From NCBI RefSeq assembly GCF_040958095.1, contig NC_091152.1, positions 22,800,871 through 22,864,870 of the forward strand: DNA of 64,000 nucleotides, in the 5' to 3' direction. Both the position numbers and the translations under genes were made by a program. The notes beneath the pieces were generated by a model. It searched no databases. It was not told the origin of the DNA and saw only the letters and a list, made by a program, of their open reading frames with translations. This DNA comes from Procambarus clarkii. Taxonomy: Eukaryota; Arthropoda; Malacostraca; Decapoda; Cambaridae. This document shows, one piece after another, positions 1-14,269 of this stretch (the first letter of the stretch is position 1; every line of letters begins with the position of its first letter).

Positions 1-344
1 GAGAAGTGGTATCCATAGTGTTACAAGGCATGGGGTTATGTGATGTGATTATGGAAGGGGACTCCCCTTCCAAACAGTAACTCCTCTCCTCCTCCCCATC
101 TTCCATACGCCTACAGCACTCGACAGCAAGGTAAGTAATAACTGGAACACAGTTTTGTAGGTTTATTTAGATGAATTAGGTATAAAAATTTAGTTTGATG
201 TGGGGTTTTGGGGGTAGTCAGGAACGGATTAATTCATTTCCCTTTATTTCTTATGGGGAAATTAACTTCGGAATGCGAGTTTTCGGAAGGCGAGGCGTCT
301 CCAGGAACGGATTAAACTCTTATTCTGAGGTATGCCTGTATATT
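1..344 (+). mobile_element. 3' end of a Tigger/pogo-like DNA transposon
   Basis: Positions ~50-175 match the Tigger-like tail at 55785-55915 (ATGGAAGGGGACTCCCCTT, a C/T-rich stretch, then CCATACGCC). Positions 200-335 carry the typical terminal segment: 'aacggattaattcatttcc', 'ttatttcttatggggaaa', 'aacggattaaa'. The second copy at 55920-56055 has the same blocks. Only the terminal part is present and no transposase frame is visible. Confidence 0.6.
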
Positions 345-738
345 ATATATATATATGTCGTACCTAATAGCCAGAACGCACTTCTCGGCCTACTACTAAG
401 TTTTCCTGAATTAATATATTTTCTCTAATTTTTTTCTTATAAAATGATAAAGCTAACCATTTCATTATGTATGAGGTCAATTTTATTTTATTGGAGTTAA
501 AATTAACGTAGATATATGACCGAACCTAACCAACCCTACCTAACCTATCTTTATAGGATAGGTTAGGTTAGATAGCCGAAAAAGTTAGGTTAGGTTAGGT
601 TAGGTAGCCGAAAAAGTTAGGTTAGGTTAGGTTAGGTAGGTTAGGTAGTCGAAAAACAATTCATGAAAACTTGGCTTATTAGGCAAATCGGGCCTTGCAT
701 AGTAGGTTGACAAGTGCGTTCTAGCTATTAGGTACGAC

Positions 739-742
<4 letters not shown>
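345..742. mobile_element. Palindromic MITE-like element with (TTAGG)-type repeats
   Basis: The two ends are inverted copies: 'atgtcgtacctaatagccag' near 354 and its reverse complement near 706-738, followed inward by matching 'gcacttctc'/'gcacttgtc' and 'cctactac'/'cctactat' blocks. The centre (~515-650) is CCTAACC/GGTTAGG repeats around a 'cctatctttataggatagg' palindrome. The right arm has two to three units of 'gttaggttaggttaggt' joined by 'agccgaaaaa'. It sits inside TA microsatellite sequence on both sides, suggesting TA-targeted insertion. No coding capacity. Confidence 0.55.
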
Positions 743-3574
<2,832 letters not shown>

Positions 3575-4583
3575 ATGTGCGGAATAATCAGAGGGCGAAT
3601 AATAGCAACAAAACAATGTGCCTAGCATTAGTAATGTATGATGCGTATAATGACACATTCTGCTTCATCATATTGCATCATCTGCTGGGATAGTCTGGCA
3701 GTAGTGTGTGCTGTCTTTGGTCATTACCATACTCACTAGACAAATTTAGTGGTTCAGAATTGTGTATGACAATGCATATAGTTATATATAAAGTGTGTAT
3801 ACAGTGTAATAACAGCAAAAAGAAAATGTTTTATTGTTCAATGCAAATAGTATTATAGTACAGACAATAATGTATATCTGAGTATATATCTATGATCAAC
3901 ATTTTCTGTGATATAAATAACATTACTGATAGCCCATTGTATCATTGGTCTTGAAGAACCATGGTAAAACATTAGAAATACTGAGAAAATATTATATATT
4001 CAATGCATCCAGTTGAAATTACACACAAAATGTGCAGAACTAGGTTGAGCTTTGACCGCATTTTATGAGATTACCACACCCACCAGAATGGCTTAGTGGT
4101 TCGTAATCATGCATCAAAATGTACATAGTTATGTATAAAATATGTATGCAGTATAATAGCACCAAAAACAATGTTTTATTGTCCAAAGCAAATAATATAG
4201 TGAACATCTTAGTAATATAAATATATTTGAGCATTCCGATGTTCCACACATTTTATTACATAAATTTATCAAAAGAAACACAATTGAATAACATACTGAA
4301 AAAAATGGAATATGTAAAAAATATCTTCGTGGCAACTCCCGCCTCGTTGCTGGCTCGGCCTGATCGCCCTGGCCGATTGCTCGATGAAAGCTCATGAATT
4401 ATGGTGTCATCGCAAGACTTCCAGACTTAGCCATGGCCAAAGTCAATCATATACAATTCTTAATATTTTTCCTGTTACAAGGGAATGCATTTTAACAGTA
4501 TTGCAAGGAATTTTTTTTTTACCATTTTTATATTTTTGTGCAGCTGGGTGTTACACCATATAAACAGGTGCCCAACCAAGGGG
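3575..4583. mobile_element. Degraded TTAA-flanked element, right part
   Basis: Ends CCAAGGGG followed by TTAA at 4584-4587, the same terminal form as the element at 43226-44703. Internal sequence is shared with it (ATATCTTCGTGGCAACTCCC versus ATATCTTTGTGGCAACTCCC). Two related ~120-bp blocks ('ttagtggttc...' to '...atgttttattgt') occur at about 3748 and 4090. The left boundary is not resolved. Confidence 0.4.
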
Positions 4584-4600
4584 TTAATGCAAACGATTAA

Positions 4601-5354
4601 TCCCTTTATGTATATGCTGTCGTCAATAAAATTTTATGTGCAGAATGCAATTATTGTCTGTCAATTATTATCCCCCTTTTCTCTTCCTCACTGGCTGTAG
4701 CGCTAAAATGCAGATGCAAAGCATTACAAGATTTTCTGAACGTGACGTTCATGAACACATCAAATCGCTTGTATTAAAATTAAATAAATCCAGCCAAACT
4801 ACAAGTTTTGCACAAGTCGTGTTATTCCAGATGAAAACTGAACTATAATACATGTATCACTATCCTGTCCTCCTACTCATCCACCCGCTCAAAAATACAC
4901 ATTCATATTTAATGCAAATTTAGAATTTTTTAATTTCATAACACTTATGCATTTAAAAACATTTGAAGGTGGAAGATTTTAAGTGCTTACATGATAACTC
5001 GCTTTCTTGGAGTCTTGTGATCCTTAGTTTCCATGGTTGCCGAATAACAAGTTAATGACTAACAACCTTTTAACAAATGTGCTAAGATGCTCTTCATAAC
5101 CAATGCATTCCCTTAGTATTCTAGAATTACATAGAACAAAATACTAACTCGTACAATCTACATATGTAAAACACTTTAAAATAAATAGTAAAAATGCCTT
5201 TACATATACAAGTTCATTATGGTCATTAATGTCTTAAATATTTGGTTCTAAATCAGTTATTATTATTGGTCATTATACAGAAATTGATAATATCAACAGC
5301 AGAAGACATACAATTAAACTACAGCTGAATATTTGGTTAATGTTATTTCTAAAA
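4601..5354. other. No gene seen
   Basis: AT-rich sequence. I see no coding exon, RNA gene or recognisable repeat. If the candidate exon 5355-5412 is real, this would contain MTP 3' UTR. Confidence 0.4.
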
Positions 5355-5412
5355 TTAATTCAGTAATGCTCGTAACAAATTTTTACCCAAATATAATTTG
5401 CCATATCCTTTG
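5355..5412 (-). CDS. Candidate alternative terminal exon of MTP (weak)
   Basis: Candidate only. If the GTAAGT at 5883-5888 is used as a donor, the message leaves in phase 2 (GA). At 5413 the minus strand shows a strong acceptor (tttgttttccttctgtag), and joining there restores an open frame: DKGYGKLYLGKNLLRALLN then stop at 5355-5357, adding 19 residues after MFR. The implied intron is 476 bp, close to the neighbouring 450-bp intron. I see no family similarity that proves it; vertebrate tails diverge here. Confidence 0.3.
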
Positions 5413-5884
5413 CTACAGAAGGAAAACAAATATAGAAACCAACATTGAATAAAATAAAATAAAATTATAAATCTTGTACAAATAACATCATAGTCAAGGT
5501 ATGTATCAAGCAGTTTAAATTGCATATCACAGGAAAAAATGATAATGAACACAAATTGAGTGCAAGACATTCACAAGGTACTTCAGCCTTCAGTGAATGG
5601 TTTGGTCACCACACATTCATTAGTCTTAATATATTTAGTGGTCTCAAAACAATTAAGTCCTCTACCAAGTTAAATGTTACTCTTCTGGGGTTAACTTAAC
5701 CCAAATCACTGAGAATTGGTATTGCTCATTTCTCTATTTTAAAATAAGGACTCTTAATAAGAAATATCACATTGTATTGGAATTGTTATAAACTAACAAA
5801 AAACAAAATATAATTTTATATAACAGTGCATCAACAATTCTTAATTTATAAGCAATATTAATAAATTTACTGTTAAGTTAAAAC

Positions 5885-6052
5885 TTACTCTCTGAACATC
5901 TTGCTGCAAAGTTCTGTATTTTTCTTATTCATTACAAAAGTTTTTCCTGGCACAGGAGATAATTTTCTCTTATACTTTTTGAGTACATAATTACTCCCGG
6001 GGATTCGTTCCAGTTTGCGTACATTGTTTACCACCTCGAAGTTGGGCTGCAC
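5885..6052 (-). CDS. Mtp: MTP large subunit, C-terminal exon
   Basis: Last clear MTP exon. Acceptor aaacattgtcctcag, then VQPNFEVVNNVRKLERIPGS, a basic stretch (VLKKYKRKLSPVPGKT) and MNKKNTELCSKMFRE, followed by TAA at 5885-5887. It corresponds to the C-terminal tail of vertebrate MTP, where NSEMCKVVF aligns with NTELCSKMF, keeping the late cysteine. The vertebrate protein continues about 12 residues past this point. Read to the TAA the exon is 168 nt including the stop. The TAA lies inside a perfect GTAAGT donor (5883-5888), so the true message may instead splice out after 5889 in phase 2 to a further terminal exon. I keep the stop as the default reading. Confidence 0.82.
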   Translation of the reverse strand: MQPNFEVVNNVRKLERIPGSNYVLKKYKRKLSPVPGKTFVMNKKNTELCSKMFRE

Positions 6053-6502
6053 CTGAGGACAATGTTTGCAGATACTTAAAAATTTGCAGAATAAAAAAAA
6101 ATTCAATAAATGCTATTGTGTGTAATCCCAAAATCTAGACCCAATACTGTATAGCGATTTAGCAAAAATCCAGACAAAATTGAATGGTGACTTGAATCCA
6201 GGCCAAATTTGTGCACTAGATTTTTCCTCTGAATTTAGATTTTTAACAAAAACCCAGCATTGACTAATGTATTAATAACCCCTTAATGTATTTTGGAAAC
6301 TAATAAACACAAGAACATAACATTTTCAAGTTATTGATTCCAATGTTGTAAATAAATATTTAATACTTCATTTATCACTCCCACCTGGGAAATATTCTTC
6401 ATATCTGATAAATTTGGTTCCATACTGGAATTAAGAAAACCAAAACCAAGCTAGCCACCTAAGGAGCTACTGAATGTATATAATAATCCCTTATCAACTT
6501 AC

Positions 6503-6647
6503 CATCTGCAGGCACATGGCAACCTCATCATAAAACTCAAGGTCAGAAATAAAGTTGAGCTGCGTTTGTGCTCCGGTGTTGAACTCTATTAGTGTCTGTA
6601 CAAATGAAGTATCAACACGTGCTACTCCCTGTATTACCATGGCTGCT
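6503..6647 (-). CDS. Mtp: MTP large subunit, internal exon
   Basis: MTP exon on the minus strand. Acceptor ttttacctttcag, donor CAGATG|GTAAGTTG, 145 nt: 1 nt completing the split glycine codon plus 48 codons. The peptide is (G)AAMVIQGVARVDTSFVQTL and continues to LEFYDEVAMCLQM. It matches vertebrate [20 protein letters not shown] and the following VCMQM. A competing AG two bases downstream would break the frame, so the acceptor is well determined. The intron to the last exon is 450 bp (6053-6502). Confidence 0.92.
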
Positions 6648-7173
6648 CTGAAAGGTAAAAATAGTATTTTAGTCTATAAAATACTAACAAAATTCAAAAT
6701 GCAAAATAAGGAATAATAGTTTGCCATCACACTGTACATAGTAATAATATTTTGTTGCTAATCTGTATAACAAGGGATGGCTTATGCTAGGAACAATATT
6801 TTTGCTGTTTCCCCAAAAACCAGCACTGAATGTAATAAAACGCCATTTATTGGGTGTGACCCGGAGGCTCCCCAGAGCTTACTAGGCTGATATGCTAATG
6901 TCAGACTTTGGCATCAGTCCTGTATATGGAGTTCTGTGGGCCTACCGGGGACCACAAGCCAGAACCTGGCCCCCGTCAGAGAGGCATGAGGAGCAATGGC
7001 CTATAGAAACCCCCATGTGGTCGGAGGCATTCTATGTCTGCCATCGACCAGGTCTGGCACCCAGAAAGGTAAGCATCCAAAAACAAACCCCTATTCTGGT
7101 GAAAATATTGCTACCAAAAGCTGAACAAGTGGATAGAACTCCCCTAAAAAGAAACAGGCAAACAAGCATGACG

Positions 7174-8134
7174 TCACATGTCGCCGTGCCACTGTCTGCG
7201 TAGTTTCCCCCTCCCCAGGAGGGGGAACGGGAGCCCCAGACCTCTCACGCCGGCTAGCCACCTATCAGTTCTAAGGCCGGAAGTCAAAACACGCGAAAAA
7301 ACGCTGACCGGAGGGAGGGAGGGATGCCTGGCGAGCTTCCGCATCACACCCAGAAAATGGCATTTCATTACATACAACGCTGGTTTTGCAAGAGCAGCGA
7401 ACTTCCGAACATCATGGGCACAGGAATAGACTGCAGGATGGCTAGCCTTAATAACTCTGCGGAAGACCTGGGAGACCTGCACCCGTGAACAGAGAAGAAG
7501 AGAAACCAGATCAATCCAAAGCGCGTCCCCGGATACAGAAGCCATGGCGTGCAAATAACGGCAAAGGGCCACAACCAGACACAAAACATGATGCACCCCC
7601 AGCCTAACCAACCAAGCAGCAACAACCCAGGGACCCCTATGGAAAGCAGCAGTCTCATTCTTCGCCAGAAAAGGAGGAGACAGTTGCAGACAAACAAAAC
7701 CATCACGAAAACCGAAAGAGCAGAAACCCGAGCCAGAGGAGAGCTTGAAGCTCCCCGACCCGAGCCCCAGAGGTCAATGCCAACAGAAAAAGAGCCTTGG
7801 AGAAACAATCCTGAAACGAAGGGGCCACAACAAACCGAGGAGAAGAAAGAAAAGAGAGCACTCTGTCCAACGACCAGGACGGCTCAGCCAGCGCACGAGC
7901 AGATCGAAGGTGAAGCAACGCACGAGACAGCTTGCGAAACGGCGCAGAAGTAACATCAAGACCGAAAGCAAGCTGAAGCGGCTCTGCCAGCACCACATGA
8001 TACGAGGTGACTGATAGGCATAAGATGACGGTCCTGAAACAACCAAGAGAGAAAGAACAACATGACCCTAACAGAAAGCAAAGTACAATGACGAAGACGT
8101 AAAAAGAACCGGAAGGATCGCCAGGAAACTTCAT
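7174..8134 (-). pseudogene. Tyrosine recombinase remnant of DIRS copy 1
   Basis: Minus-strand recombinase in at least two frames. The upstream part (7703-8134) has LAEPLQLAFGLDVTSAPFRK, PSWSLDRVLSFL and LLALTSGARVGELQALL, the first-arginine box. The downstream part (7174-7611) has GVHHVLCLVVALCRYL and CAHDVRKFAALA, the H-x-x-R box. After FAALA the reading runs straight into the internal complementary region, so the catalytic tyrosine segment seen in copy 2 (RSNRVLAARYL) is missing. Frameshifted and not functional. Confidence 0.8.
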
Positions 8135-8392
8135 ACTGCCGCCAAGATGAAGCTCACAGGTGGGACACTAACAAGAAAGTCATTTGATCACCATAATGAT
8201 GATGATAAACTCGAGTTAAAAAGACTATACGTGAAGACTCGAGGAGGAGATCGAACCATCCACGTGACGTTCTGGTCCGATATGCTGGAAGAGGCAGAGC
8301 TGCGGGAAAACCTCAGGGTTCAGACACCGAACAGCGCCTGAAACCAAGGTTGGGCCGGCCACCATGGGGCCCACGAGGACTACTGTCCCCTG

Positions 8393-9990
8393 CTAAGTCT
8401 CCAAGCGAGTCAGGAGTTGGAGCAACAGCTGAACCGGGGTAAAGAGGTACAGGAACCCCCACCTCGACCAGTCCTGCCGAAACGCATCGACCCTAACGGC
8501 CTTGCAGTCGGGAAAGGGCGCCACATACACGGGAAGGCACCTCAACCAAGCCGACGCGAAGAGGTCCACCTCGGGGCACCCGAACGTCCGGCAAAGCCAA
8601 AGGAAGGAGTCGGCGTCGACCATCCATTCCGTGGAAAGGGGAACGAAACAAGACAGGCCGTCGGCCAGGACGTTGGACACTCCCCGCACGTTAACAGCCA
8701 GGTGAGCTAAACTCCAAGAACTCGGCAGACGAGTCACCTGAAGCGACCAGCGCCAAAGAGCCAAGAACTCCATCGACCCCCCCCTCCCCACTCCCGGTTC
8801 AGGCAATGAACCACCTGGAAGCAGTCTGAATTGAGGCGGATCATCGATCCGCGGGCGACCCGAACCCACATCGCCGCGAACTCTCACACCGTGCTGTGGG
8901 CCCAACGGAAGGATGGACCCCATCACCCCTAGCCGGCCTGGTGAGCACTGGTCACAAAGCCCCAGCCGAGAGACGCCGCGTCCGTGAACACATCAAGCGA
9001 GGGCTCGGGCAGGCGCCAAGGCACTGAACCCCAAAAAACCCGAAGAGGAAGCTGGCGACACAGCAGCCGACGCAAGGCCACCGGGGTCCGAACCCAGCGA
9101 TCAAGAGAGGGGCGGAAGGGACGTCCCCAAAGGAACCAGAACAGCCGATGAAGCCAAACCCGACCCGGCAGGAAGACCATCACGAAGTTCAAGCTCAAGG
9201 TAACCAGCACCAAAACAGGACTGTGCGGACCTGCGGTTCATTCTGGACTTGTCCCATCTGAACCCTTGGGTTCATTGCCTCTCCTTTCGGATGAAGCACC
9301 TCAAGGTAACCTCCCACACAGACCCTCGAGCACCTGATGGGTGACCCGGAAGTTCCCCAGAAGCAGGCGCACGCGGGACCACAGCCGCAGAAGAGACTCC
9401 GGAGGAAGAGACAAGGAAGCGGTCTGAGAGTACCACACAAGACCCAGCCATGTCCAAACCTGGGAGGGTACCAAATGGGACTTCCTCCAATTCACCAAGA
9501 ACCCGAACCCGGCAAGATGAGAAAGAACCAAATCCCTGGCTAGCAGACAAGATGATCGGCTGGGAGCCTAAACTAGCCAGTCGTCGAGGTAGGCCAACAC
9601 CCGAACACCTAAGAGATGCAGACGGGCCTCCACGACCCCAGGTAAGACGTGTGAACACGCGAGGTGCCAGGTTCAATCCGAACGGGAGACAACAAAAGCA
9701 GTAACCCTGACACTCCCACAACAAAACCGAAGCAGTCCCTGAAACCCGGGTGAATCGGGACGTGCCAATAAGCGTCCCGAAGGTCCAGGGACACCATCCA
9801 AGAGCCGAACCTGGGACAGCGTAGTCATCCGAAAGGAGGGGCAATGAACCCAAGGGTTCAGATGGGACAAGTCCAGAATGAACTGCAGGTCCGCACAGTC
9901 CCATTTTGGTACTGGGAACAGACGGGAAACCCATCTGAGGGATGTCGTCATTTCGACCATACCAAAGCGCACCTACTCCAAGACAGCCAG
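8393..9990 (-). pseudogene. RT / RNase H / Dam-like remnant of DIRS copy 1
   Basis: RT motifs in three frames at 9195-9972: DLRDAYWHVPIHPGFRDCFG, LNPWVHCPSFRMTTLSQVRL, and the catalytic aspartate pair (plus strand AGTCGTCGAGGTAGGCC, read as AYLDDW) near 9578-9600. RNase H begins DVFTDAASLGWGFVTSAHQ (8929-9213), and 8393-8926 has NVRGVSNVLADGLSCF. The same frame continues FGCPEVDLFASAWL and YLFTPVQLLLQLL, which I read as the degenerate Dam-like segment. Several frameshifts separate the parts. Confidence 0.8.
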
Positions 9991-11559
9991 ACTGAGTGCA
10001 GGGGGAAAAGAGGCCTGCCCCGCCAACCCCGAACCCCCTTGAACGAGGAGGGGCTACCCAACGCCACCGCAGGCCGAAGGAAATGACTCAAAACGCCCAC
10101 AAATTGTGGGACCAGGCATGAGCGAACAGCGCCAGCCTTCTCCCCCCCTATCACCCAGCCAATGAGGCGAACCGCGAAAGGGCCGGAGCCCCTTACGAGA
10201 CCCAGAACCTCGCACAGAACAAACACTGCGCCGACCAGACAAAGGCGGGACCGAAGGCGGGACTGGACCTGAACCTGGCACCAGTGGCCTACCACGACGT
10301 GTGGAACCCCGATCTCTGGCACGACCCCCCCCCCCCCCATGGGAAGCCTCCCCTGGAAAGCCCCCCCCCCCCTGGGGTCATGGAGCTGTCCAAAGACAGC
10401 TCCAGGAGAGAAATGAAACACAAAGCCGAAGCCAAAAGGCAACGGGCGCGCAAGTCCTCAGCAACCTACGTCGCCGAAAGGGACAGAACCTACACATGGA
10501 GCTGCAGAACGCCAACATCCTGGGAAAGGGCCGGGGCAAACAAACACTCATCGAGGTGCTCAAGATCGCCCCCCCAGGTAAACCTGAACCACCATCGAAG
10601 CCTGGCACCACTCAAGCGAGCGGGTACGACAGAAGGAATGCCAAGCCTCCAAGTCAAACACAGGACAGTCCGCCAGCCAGGACGACTCTGGAACCTCATA
10701 ACGGACCCAGAAAGGGAACGAAAACCCAAACCTGAATGAAGACAAATCCATAAGCGAGGCATAATCCGGGTCGCACAGGAAGTATGCTGCAAGGGGCCAC
10801 CCGCACCACAGATGGTAGGATATGGTAAGCCGAAAACCTCCAGAAGGACGGAACCGACGCACCAGGAGGAGGAATGGGGAGGGGGGGGGGGGGGTAGGGG
10901 TTGACACGGAACCGAATCTGGGGAGGGGCAGACACTAAATCCAACTCGTACGCAGAGGGGAGGATAAGAAAACTCCACTCTTTGTAACAGCAAGACCCGC
11001 TCAAAGGGTAGAAAAACCCAGGCGGGGGTCCAGCGGGGCCCAAGGACCCCAAGTCAGCCCCTTCCTAGCGCCAAGATCCACTTCCATGGGACCCAGGGCC
11101 GAGTCATCCCCCAACGCACCGGCCTCAAGAAAAAGCCGGTGCAGCCGCTTTTTAGGGGGGGTCCTATCCACTTGTTCGGCTTTTGGTAGCAATATTTTCA
11201 CCAGAATAGGGGTTTGTTTTGGGATGCTTACCTTTCTGGGTGCCAAACCCGGTCGATGGCAGACATAGAATGCTTCCAACCACACGGGGGTTTCTATAGG
11301 CCATTGCTCCCCATGCCTCTTTGAGGGGGGCCAGGTTCTAGCTCGTGGTCCCCGGTAGACCCCACAGAACTCCCTACATATGACTGATGCCAAAGTGATG
11401 CCAAAGTCTGACATTAGCATATCAGCCTAGTAAGCTCCGGGGAGTCAACGGGGCTCCCCCCAGAAAATATAATTTCCTGTATATAATTCATGTCTTACCC
11501 AGGCTACCAATTCACTAAAAGCAATAGGACTACAAAGGGAAATGCAAAACTAGGTAAAC

Positions 11560-13008
11560 AAATCCAGCATTGAATGTAATGAAACACCTTTTCTGGTGGG
11601 TGTCTTGATGGTTCCCTGAGCTACCCTCTTGGAACCTTCCAAACCCTGGGTACCACACCAGGATCTAATAAATTCCAACCTCCCAACAGAGACCAAGACC
11701 AGAATTTGGCCCCCTGAAAAGGGGCATAGTAGAATCTGGAGATACAAGATCACCAGAATACTAAAAGGAAAAACCATCAGAAAGGTAGAGCACACCAAAA
11801 CATGCAACTGCTTTTACAACTTTCGCAACCCTGATTTAAACTATGTGCACACTCGCGGTCTAGGTCCAAACACTAGTTAACACCACTCCCTTCTGCCCTT
11901 GCTACCAGATGGAGGCAGTGACAACAAAAAGTGTCCCAACCAGCCACCTTCCATCAGAGATGCATTTCATTACATTCAATACTGGAATTTTGGGAATTCT
12001 TCCCCAAGCCAACTCATAAAGGAGAATGAACAACAACAAAGTTTTACTATGGAGTGAGGGGGAAGAGAAACATACAGCCCCAGAGGGCTTCTGAATCAGG
12101 CAGCTGACCAAGCATTATACAAGTCTAACACTGACAAAGTACAGAGACATGAGCCTATTAGAGTGCAAGAAACCACAAGCCTCAGTATCCACTCAAGACG
12201 CAATAGAAAAGAAAGCAGTCATCACTGCAAACATATATTTATCAAGTGCCCAAGAATGTATGTTGACCTGGCTAAAGGTGATAACCCTGCAAACCACCTA
12301 ACACAACTAATGATTCAATGATTCAAACCACCTAATAAAACTAATGATTCAACTAATGATTCAAACCTTCAATGATTCAGGAGTGCCAGGAAAAATCAGA
12401 GGTGCCAAACAGCCACAGGGCAACTGGGGAGTGAACCTGATGACCCCAGGAAAGATGGAATGGTCATCCCAGGAGAAACCAAGTGGTCTCATTGAAACAC
12501 ATGACCCAAGCACCACATATGCATCGATATCACAGACTTGTGATATCTGAGGAGGAGGAATGCACAACCTCCAGGTGGACCACCAGAATCTCCTGGCATA
12601 AAACAAAAGTAGAAGACAAGGCCAAGAATGCTGCCAAAGCAGCTAAAAAGTACACAACAGAAGAAAACTGGCTAAAAAAAAAAAAAAAAAAAAGAGTACC
12701 CCTATTAGCTAAGCAAGGATCCACATCAGACAGCTTAGAAGACCGACAGGCATTCCCTTATTAGGGAGAAACTATACCCACAGAACTCCCAGAAAAGAAG
12801 GAAATGGTTTGGGAAACAAGTGCACAATTTCCTCCACAACTAGGAAGGAAGGGGCAATCGTTGGAGAAAACCCTTTCTTTTTCTTCCTCCCAGCACGCCA
12901 AAGGAATAATTATGACTCATAAGGGCCTGGTGTAGCATGACAGGTGTGGAGTTAACTGGGCAGCTAGCTCACAAAGCCATTGAGTGAGAGAAAGCCCTCC
13001 CAAAAAAC
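11560..13008 (-). mobile_element. Diverged, probably non-autonomous DIRS-like element
   Basis: The left edge reads CCAGCATTGAATGTAATGAA, the same as the left end of the DIRS copies, and an inverted copy of it (CATTTCATTACATTCAATACTGG) occurs about 390 bp inside at 11960-11985, followed by TTTTGGGAATTC. That is the spacing and order of terminus plus internal complementary region in the full elements. The interior shows no RT, RNase H or recombinase similarity. The right edge is a guess (CCCTCCCAAAA near 13000). A poly-A tract lies at about 12676-12694. Confidence 0.4.
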
Positions 13009-13145
13009 ATGCTCTTAATACTCATGCAAATATAGTACCTGCAAAGATTCAGAAGTCAATAGGACATTACTATCCAAGCAGCCCAAGTGATAGCTTATAC
13101 ATTAACTCTGTGTTGTCTTCTCTATAAAGAGAACAAAATATTTAC

Positions 13146-13300
13146 CCAATTTCCACTAAGCTATGAGCATTTCGGTTCCACAGGGACACTTGGATCTGGC
13201 CTGAAAAATCATACGAAATGGCACCATTGAGAATTAGCTCTGCATTTAAACCATTCTGCAATGGCACAGTCTGCAGGTGATCTTGTAGCAGTAGTGAACC
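13146..13300 (-). CDS. Mtp: MTP large subunit, internal exon ending in phase 2
   Basis: MTP exon that begins without a methionine. Acceptor ttgtccttgcag, donor ATTGG|GTAAATA, 155 nt (51 codons plus 2 nt). The peptide begins GSLLLQDHLQTVPLQNGL, continues AELILNGAISYDFSGQIQVS and ends LWNRNAHSLVEI plus the split glycine. Vertebrate MTP has [20 protein letters not shown] followed by a DISG-x-x-x-x-SLWYRE segment, an unmistakable match. The leftover GG is completed by the first A of exon 6503-6647 to make a glycine codon, which fixes the splice choice. The 6.5-kb intron that follows holds DIRS copy 1 and a related degraded element. Confidence 0.92.
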
Positions 13301-13502
13301 CTGCAAGGACAAAAAATGTCATTAGGAATATTGCATAACGAAACCAAAGCCATCACAACAGTAGTACTTTTGATGAAACACAATTTCTTCTGTGCCAAAG
13401 TTCATAATTCAACTGAATTTAGATTTATTATATACAGTATATTCAACACTTGAGCCCCCAAACCAAATTCTAAATTTAAACAAGTTGAATTAGTACACTT
13501 AC

Positions 13503-13697
13503 CTGAAGAGCAGTTGTTCTCTCCGAACCTGTTCCAGACCAAACGTGCCCCATTAGCTCACCCTGGCCAGAGAAAAATACAAATGGACGCAGCTGGGTAT
13601 CCATGAGAGTTATCTCAATACCAGCATTGGCATCCTCTCCATCGTCCACAGCATCTTCACCACCAAACACACCAAGACCACCAGCAAAGATTCCAAA
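13503..13697 (-). CDS. Mtp: MTP large subunit, internal exon
   Basis: MTP exon on the minus strand. The acceptor is attccatag and the donor is CTTCAG|GTAAGTG. It is 195 nt, 65 codons, phase 0. The peptide begins FGIFAGGLGVFGGED, has an acidic stretch (DAVDDGEDANAG) and then EITLMDTQLRPFVFFSGQGEL. The QLRP-x-x-FF core matches DVQLRPVTFFNGY of vertebrate MTP in the C-terminal beta-sheet region. It is separated from the next exon by only 202 bp (13301-13502), the shortest intron in the window, which carries no repeat. Confidence 0.93.
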
Positions 13698-14269
13698 CTA
13701 TGGAATGCAAAATTAAACAAGATAATAGTAATGTAATTTCAATTAAAATTGTACTATATGACATGCCATGTTTCAAATATTTAATTAAAATTAGCAATGA
13801 AAATTTTAAAAATAGCCAGCTCATCACGTGAAAAGGAAAATCCATTCTAATTTACATTGAGCTATTTCAAGTTATCTTTAAAATGTTACCTATTAAATGA
13901 ACTTTAAATGGGATTTCTGAAATAGGAATAAACATAAATCTTCTATACAGTTTTACCATTTCCTTACTTTTTATAGTCAAGATACAACAAAATAAAGATT
14001 AATTTAAATCCAACTTGCTTCCTAGTAAAAGAAAATGGCAAAGCTGCACTTCTTTGCAAACAATGCAGATGGAGCAGCAGCTATGGTGTACACAGATCAT
14101 TAGAAGTACTGAAGATAGGCGAATGGTTTGTGAAAATGAGTATGCAAACCTGTACTGTACTATATAGGTAACCCCATCCCTCTCATCTGCATGTTGTCCA
14201 GATAAAGCTATCCTGGAAAGCCACGAGTCCAAGGTCCATGAATCCAGTCTAAGTTTTCCTGTTCAGCCA

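Larger units (their letters stand above)
6815..11468 (-). mobile_element. DIRS1-like retrotransposon, copy 1 (degraded, both ends present)
   Basis: A complete-length but broken DIRS-type element in the intron between MTP exons 13146 and 6503. It starts AAAAACCAGCACTGAATG and ends GGGGCTCCCCCCAGAAAA; its two ends are inverted repeats (about 6855-7260 and 11130-11450, sharing CCCAGAAAGGTAAGC and CTATAGAAACCCCC). Reading on the minus strand the order is gag-like region, RT, RNase H, Dam-like segment, tyrosine recombinase. Each is in fragments in different frames. The internal complementary region near 7350-7387 keeps only its left-end half; the right-end half is deleted. A TGACGTCA palindrome lies at 7169-7176. 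The recombinase keeps SGARVGEL and AHDVRKFAAL but is cut off after that. Confidence 0.88.

Noticed and set aside
512..650. True telomere
   Set aside because: Only a few TTAGG units in both orientations within an inverted-repeat element, far from any chromosome end signal.
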